Positions 4,706 through 7,808 of a DNA stretch of 7,808 nt are shown piece after piece. Positions within the stretch are counted from its first letter, which is position 1. Every line of letters starts with the position of its first letter. The stretch comes from a bacterium UBA6025. GTDB lineage: Bacteria; Patescibacteriota; Saccharimonadia; Saccharimonadales; Saccharimonadaceae. The stretch lies in NCBI GenBank assembly GCA_002429375.1, contig DIZP01000041.1, positions 2,486 through 10,293 on the forward strand, in the 5' to 3' direction. A program made the translations under genes and the position numbers. The notes under the pieces are model-generated. The model saw only the letters and a program-made list of their open reading frames with translations. It was not told where the DNA came from and searched no databases.

Positions 4706-5841
4706 CGCGGGATAATCCTCATCAATACTTTGTAATGAATGGCCAGGCGAACGAGTAGTATCATCGCGAGCGAGATAATGAGGTTTGTCAGCAACGTCGA
4801 GGTGACAAAGTACAGGTGGGCAAAGAACAACAAAACGGCCGACAGCGTATAGACGTACAGCGAGTTTTGACCGAACGGAATCAACAACCAGCCGAGCCAA
4901 CGCTTAAAGTAGTTTTCGAAGCGGTGGAACAGCCAGAACGAGGCGGCGAACCAAAACGCGAATAAGATAATGCGTGCCAGCGGCAGAGCCTCTTTGTCGA
5001 AGAACTGTCGGTAGAGGTTGGTTCCCAAGTCATCAAGTTGGTGGGCCAGGCCGGCCGGGACGGGCAAGAGCATCTTGGCGCCAAAGGAAATAAAGATGTT
5101 CACCAGCAACGAGATAACGGCGATGGTGACGACGCCTGACGTCAGCAGGCGCCTCAGACCCGTCGACAGGTTGGTCCACCAGGCGACGATGCGGGGCCAA
5201 TAAAAACCGATAGTCAGTCCACTAAAGAAAATAAGCTGCCATGAAAGCGGCTGCCAGTACTCTTGGACGGAGTCGGGCAGGGCAGGTGAGCTCGGATACA
5301 GCAGCCAGATGCCGACACTGACGGCCAACAGCACATACCAGCGGCCTTTGCGCAGTAGCCACATCGCCAGCGGGCTGACGAGCAGGAATAGACAGTACAG
5401 TCGCAGATAATCCGCCCAGCCGTAGAGGTACTGGAAGGTGGCTATTTTCCAGACTGCCTCGAACAGGTTGGTGCCTGGCGGCAAGATACCGTATTTCAAA
5501 CCGGGGTTATCCATGTAGAACCACCAGCCGATCAGGGTGAAGGCGGCCGCCAAGATAATTGCCGTCAGGTACAGTTGGACGCTGCGCTTCAGCAGCAGTC
5601 GGGCAGGATGCGCCATCGGTTTATCGAGCAGTTTAAAACCACGGACAATCCCTAACACGATGCCGGATATCAGAAAAAAGCCTTCGGCGGCTGAGACGAA
5701 CATATCACCGCGCATCGAGACCCAATCGAGGCCATTGGGAAAGAAGTAGAGGTGGTCAAGGATAATCGCAATCAAAAAATAGCCACGCATTAAATCGAAG
5801 GTCAGAACACGGGATGATGGTTTGGTCTTAATTTCGGTCAC
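4702..5841 (-). CDS. OpgC-like membrane acyltransferase
   Basis: This 379-residue protein has about ten hydrophobic segments and the N-terminal signature of the OpgC branch of acyltransferases: LTFDLMRGYFLIAIILDHLY (13-32), with R19, D29 and H30, and later SAAEGFFLISGIVLG (50-64), matching the AAE-x-F-x-x-x-SG of the family. Proteobacterial OpgC adds succinyl groups to periplasmic glucans. Those glucans are not expected here, so transfer of an acyl group to another surface glycan or lipid is the inference. The convergent glycosyltransferase suggests a shared surface-modification role, though the two genes are not co-transcribed. The start is GTG at 5839-5841; it keeps the full signature, and a TATAAT with a TG extension ends only 9 bases upstream, so the message is probably leaderless or nearly so. 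No Shine-Dalgarno is visible. The stop shares bases with the neighbouring gene's stop. Confidence 0.82.
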   Translation of the reverse strand: MTEIKTKPSSRVLTFDLMRGYFLIAIILDHLYFFPNGLDWVSMRGDMFVSAAEGFFLISGIVLGIVRGFKLLDKPMAHPARLLLKRSVQLYLTAIILAAAFTLIGWWFYMDNPGLKYGILPPGTNLFEAVWKIATFQYLYGWADYLRLYCLFLLVSPLAMWLLRKGRWYVLLAVSVGIWLLYPSSPALPDSVQEYWQPLSWQLIFFSGLTIGFYWPRIVAWWTNLSTGLRRLLTSGVVTIAVISLLVNIFISFGAKMLLPVPAGLAHQLDDLGTNLYRQFFDKEALPLARIILFAFWFAASFWLFHRFENYFKRWLGWLLIPFGQNSLYVYTLSAVLLFFAHLYFVTSTLLTNLIISLAMILLVRLAIHYKVLMRIIPR

Positions 5842-5850
5842 TAACTACCA

Positions 5851-5880
5851 ATTATACCAGCCTGGCGGGTAGAGTATAAT
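5851..5880. promoter_or_regulatory. Mirror-image divergent promoter for the acyltransferase and bcp genes
   Basis: TATAAT lies on the minus strand at 5851-5856 (with a TG extension) and on the plus strand at 5875-5880. The arms ATTATAC and GTATAAT (5851-5857 and 5874-5880) are a perfect inverted repeat, so at 17-base spacing each -10 box lies where the other's -35 would be. A small palindrome CCAGCCTGG (5857-5865) is in the middle. Start codons follow the -10 boxes after only 9 bases (acyltransferase) and 7 bases (bcp), so both messages should lack leaders. Confidence 0.6.
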
Positions 5881-5887
5881 TGATAGT

Positions 5888-6346
5888 ATGAAACAACCCT
5901 CCTACCCTGCCCCAGATTTTATCCTGCCAGACGAGTCGGGCGTAGCCCACTCGCTCCAAGACTACAGAGGTCAATGGATTGTGTTGTATTTTTATCCCAA
6001 AGACGATACACCCGGTTGTACCATCGAAGCCTGTAGTCTGCGCGACGCCCGCGACGAGCTGGCAGCCCTGGGTGCCGAAGTGATTGGTGTCAGCAAAGAC
6101 GACGCCAGTGCTCACGAAAAATTCAAAGCCAAGCACACGCTTAATTTCACGCTTTTGACCGACAGCAGCGGGGAAGTCATCGAGGCGTACGGGGCATGGG
6201 GCAAGAAGATGTACGGGCGTGAGGGTATTCTGCGCAAAACCTTCATCATTAATCCCGACGGGGTAGTCGTCAAAGTCTACGGGCGAGTGACACCGCTTGG
6301 TCACGGTCCACAGGTCATCAAAGACCTACGCGCGCTTCAATCTTAG
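5888..6346 (+). CDS. bcp: Thioredoxin-dependent peroxiredoxin, Bcp/PrxQ type
   Basis: This 152-residue protein has the usual length and layout of Bcp/PrxQ, cytosolic enzymes that reduce hydrogen peroxide and organic hydroperoxides using thioredoxin. APDFILPD (8-15) opens the fold, VLYFYPKDDTPGCTIEAC (32-49) holds the peroxidatic C44 with its T41-P42 partner residues, and C49 is the resolving cysteine five residues on, as in E. coli Bcp. ISVSKD-type sequence (GVSKDD, 67-72), FTLLTDSSGEV (87-97) and LRKTFIINPDG (115-125) with the conserved R116 complete the family pattern. The ATG follows a perfect TATAAT after 7 bases with no ribosome site, so a leaderless message is likely. It diverges from the acyltransferase gene. 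Its TAG stop overlaps the TAA of convergent gatD (shared TTAG). Nothing is missing; function is secure. Confidence 0.95.
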   Translation: MKQPSYPAPDFILPDESGVAHSLQDYRGQWIVLYFYPKDDTPGCTIEACSLRDARDELAALGAEVIGVSKDDASAHEKFKAKHTLNFTLLTDSSGEVIEAYGAWGKKMYGREGILRKTFIINPDGVVVKVYGRVTPLGHGPQVIKDLRALQS

Positions 6347-7065
6347 CGGGGGCGTTTAGTAGCGACCTGGCGGGCCAGCGTTGCAAATTTGTCGTCGATG
6401 ATATCGGTGCTGAAATCACCGTATTTTCGAGTGACGGCTTTTTCAATCAAAAAGTCGGCGATGGCGGGGTTCTTTGGCAGCAGTGAGCCATGCAGGTAAC
6501 TGCCAATCACATTTCGATAGCGGGCCCCTTCGGTGGCATCACCCATGTTATTGCCCGCGCCCAGGCGGACGCGGCCGAGTGGTCGGACTCTTTTACCGAG
6601 GAAGGTCTGGCCGCTATGGTTTTCGTAGCCGATAATCTCGCCGAACTCGTCGCTGGCGGTAATGATGTTACCAATCAGACGCTCTGATTTGCCGTGGGTT
6701 TCGATATCGAACAAGCCGATGCCGGCGATGACCTCACCGCTGGCAGTTTTAAAGAATTTGCCGAATAATTGGTACAACCCACAGATGACGAGCATCGGCA
6801 CACCGTTATCGGCCAGTTTTTTTAGCTGTCCACCGATTGCCAGCAGGTCGGTCTGAATCTTGCCCTGACCACTGTCTTGGCCACCACCACCGACGATGAT
6901 ATCGACGTCGCTCGGGAAGGTGTCGCCCGGATTATAGGTCAGCAATGTGACGTCGTAGCCGTACCATTGCAGGCGGCGTTTCAAAACCAGCACGTTACCA
7001 AAATCACCGTAAATATTCATGTCTTTGGGGTAGAGTTGCAAAATTGTAATTGATTGTTGACTCAT
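6343..7065 (-). CDS. gatD: GatD, glutaminase subunit of lipid II isoglutaminyl synthase
   Basis: This 240-residue protein is a CobQ/CobB-like class I glutamine amidotransferase of the GatD type. It releases ammonia from glutamine and channels it to MurT, which amidates the alpha-carboxylate of D-glutamate in lipid II on the inner face of the membrane. ILQLYPKDMNIYGDFGNV (8-25) is the typical start, and DIIVGGGGQDSGQ (55-67) lies in the glutaminase fold. The nucleophile is C95 in LVICGLYQLFG, R129 (KSERLIGN) matches the conserved substrate arginine, and H192 (SYLHGSLLPKNP) is the catalytic histidine; in S. aureus GatD these are C94, R128 and H189. As in the family there is no third catalytic residue in GatD, and MurT supplies an aspartate. 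The ATG overlaps the murT stop (ATGA), and GGAG lies 8 bases upstream inside murT, so the two are translationally coupled. Confidence 0.93.
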   Translation of the reverse strand: MSQQSITILQLYPKDMNIYGDFGNVLVLKRRLQWYGYDVTLLTYNPGDTFPSDVDIIVGGGGQDSGQGKIQTDLLAIGGQLKKLADNGVPMLVICGLYQLFGKFFKTASGEVIAGIGLFDIETHGKSERLIGNIITASDEFGEIIGYENHSGQTFLGKRVRPLGRVRLGAGNNMGDATEGARYRNVIGSYLHGSLLPKNPAIADFLIEKAVTRKYGDFSTDIIDDKFATLARQVATKRPR

Positions 7066-7808
7066 CCGATCGGCTCCACGTCGGTCAACTTGCCGAGCTC
7101 GCGTCGCAGGGCCAGCATTGCCGTATAGGTGCAGTAAATCCGCTTTGGTAGCTCCGTATTTTCACTGATAAAACGCCGCAAGGCTTTGGCGAGGTCTCGT
7201 TCAACGTGCGCGATGGGCACTTCGTCGTATTGCAGCCGCAGGGCCATATCGTAGGCTCGAATACCCGAGACTTTGGCCACGCCACCAGTCCGCAAGCTGT
7301 CAAACTCGACGTCCCATAGCCAGGACATGTCGCGTCCGTCGGCGTAGTTATCATTAATAGCGATCATGGTGGCATAGCCTTCTGGACTAAATGATTGCAG
7401 CCCAAGCCGAAAGCCAGACGGGTTCTTGACCAGGACAAGTTCGAGTGGTTGGCCGTTCACCGTCAGCGTTTCGCCGCGACCAAAGGCGGGCGTGACTTCG
7501 GCTAAGGCGGCAATCAGCGCTTTGTGGTTGACCGTCTCGCCGACAATCGCCAGCACTAAGGCTAGCGCGGCAGCAGCGTTATAGACGTTATAAATGCCGG
7601 TCAGCTTGAGTGGGGTCGTGACCTCCCGTTTGCCAATCTGAAAGACGGCGGTGTTGTCAGTAAATTGTGTCAGGATCACGTCGCCGGCCAAGTTATGTAA
7701 CGGTTTGGTGCCACCGTGGAGATTATCGTCGCTAGGGAAGGTGGCCAGCAGGTCATCGGAGAGGCCGAAGTAGCGCACCTGCTGATTGGACAGGGAATCT
7801 TTTAAGGC
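7062..7808 (-). CDS. murT: MurT, Mur-ligase subunit of lipid II isoglutaminyl synthase, N-terminus beyond right edge
   Basis: The frame is open to the right edge, giving the last 248 residues of a protein that is usually around 430. The GTG that could start at 7778 is internal, since the upstream codons (ALKDSLSNQQ) continue the frame. The visible part holds the end of the Mur ligase central domain, with GIYNVYNAAAALAL (71-84 of the visible part), then the C-terminal DUF1727 domain: FGRGE (109-113), VKNPSGFRLGL (127-137) and AINDNYADGRD (150-160) followed by SWLWD (162-166). That acidic segment supplies the aspartate that completes GatD's catalytic site. Family members usually carry a four-cysteine zinc ribbon just before GIYNVYNA. 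Here the stretch from YFGLSDD to that motif has no cysteine at all, and the only visible cysteine is in RIYCTYTAML near the end. The ATP-binding loop lies outside the window. MurT identity is firm, helped by the overlap with gatD. Confidence 0.92.
   Translation of the reverse strand, partial: ALKDSLSNQQVRYFGLSDDLLATFPSDDNLHGGTKPLHNLAGDVILTQFTDNTAVFQIGKREVTTPLKLTGIYNVYNAAAALALVLAIVGETVNHKALIAALAEVTPAFGRGETLTVNGQPLELVLVKNPSGFRLGLQSFSPEGYATMIAINDNYADGRDMSWLWDVEFDSLRTGGVAKVSGIRAYDMALRLQYDEVPIAHVERDLAKALRRFISENTELPKRIYCTYTAMLALRRELGKLTDVEPIG

Noticed and set aside
5852..6304. Leftward 150-codon frame antisense to bcp
   Set aside because: The plus-strand frame encodes a complete peroxiredoxin with both catalytic cysteines; the antisense frame has no recognisable domain.
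7062..7065. Recoded UGA codons, as in some Patescibacteria
   Set aside because: murT ends at a TGA that overlaps the gatD start in the usual way, and no gene here needs UGA as a sense codon.
7776..7778. GTG at 7776-7778 as the start of murT
   Set aside because: The frame continues upstream to the window edge, and a start here would remove the ATP-binding and most of the central Mur ligase domain.

Overview
The window fits a compact bacterial genome of the Patescibacteria (CPR) type, most plausibly Saccharibacteria. The lineage call is an inference from three things: a murT-gatD pair (peptidoglycan amidation), very tight gene packing with shared stop codons, and start sites that look leaderless. 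Stop codons are standard: murT ends in TGA, overlapping the gatD start, so the recoded UGA of Absconditabacteria/Gracilibacteria does not apply.

Layout, left to right. (1) Positions 1-311, minus: the start of a small two-helix membrane protein that runs off the left edge. (2) Positions ~320-2900: an AT-rich stretch (20 of 60 bases are G/C in 1441-1500, against 39 of 60 in 3421-3480). It holds a stand-alone HsdR-N-type PD-(D/E)XK nuclease, a two-gene operon of a Panacea (SocA/DUF4065) antitoxin-type protein and an unrecognised 125-residue partner, and a 63-residue DUF1508 protein. The composition, better Shine-Dalgarno sites and a tRNA gene at its edge suggest an acquired defence or toxin-antitoxin cargo patch. 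(3) Positions 2748-2998: tRNA-Pro(UGG) on the minus strand, whose 3' end is repeated in both orientations just beyond the gene, making a dense set of hairpins. (4) Positions 3027-5841: a GT39-family membrane glycosyltransferase (plus) and an OpgC-like membrane acyltransferase (minus), convergent and sharing their stop bases; both probably act on surface glycans or lipids. (5) Positions 5851-6346: a symmetrical divergent promoter and a Bcp/PrxQ peroxiredoxin. (6) Positions 6343-7808: gatD and the C-terminal part of murT, coupled by an ATGA overlap, encoding the enzyme that amidates the D-glutamate of lipid II.

The observations most worth a second look are the multi-copy tRNA-Pro 3' end with its own CCA tail inside a palindrome, an apparent compensatory swap of the near-universal G19-C56 tRNA elbow pair to A19-U56, the unknown partner of the Panacea protein, the mirror-image divergent promoter giving two leaderless genes, and a MurT without the cysteines of the usual zinc ribbon.
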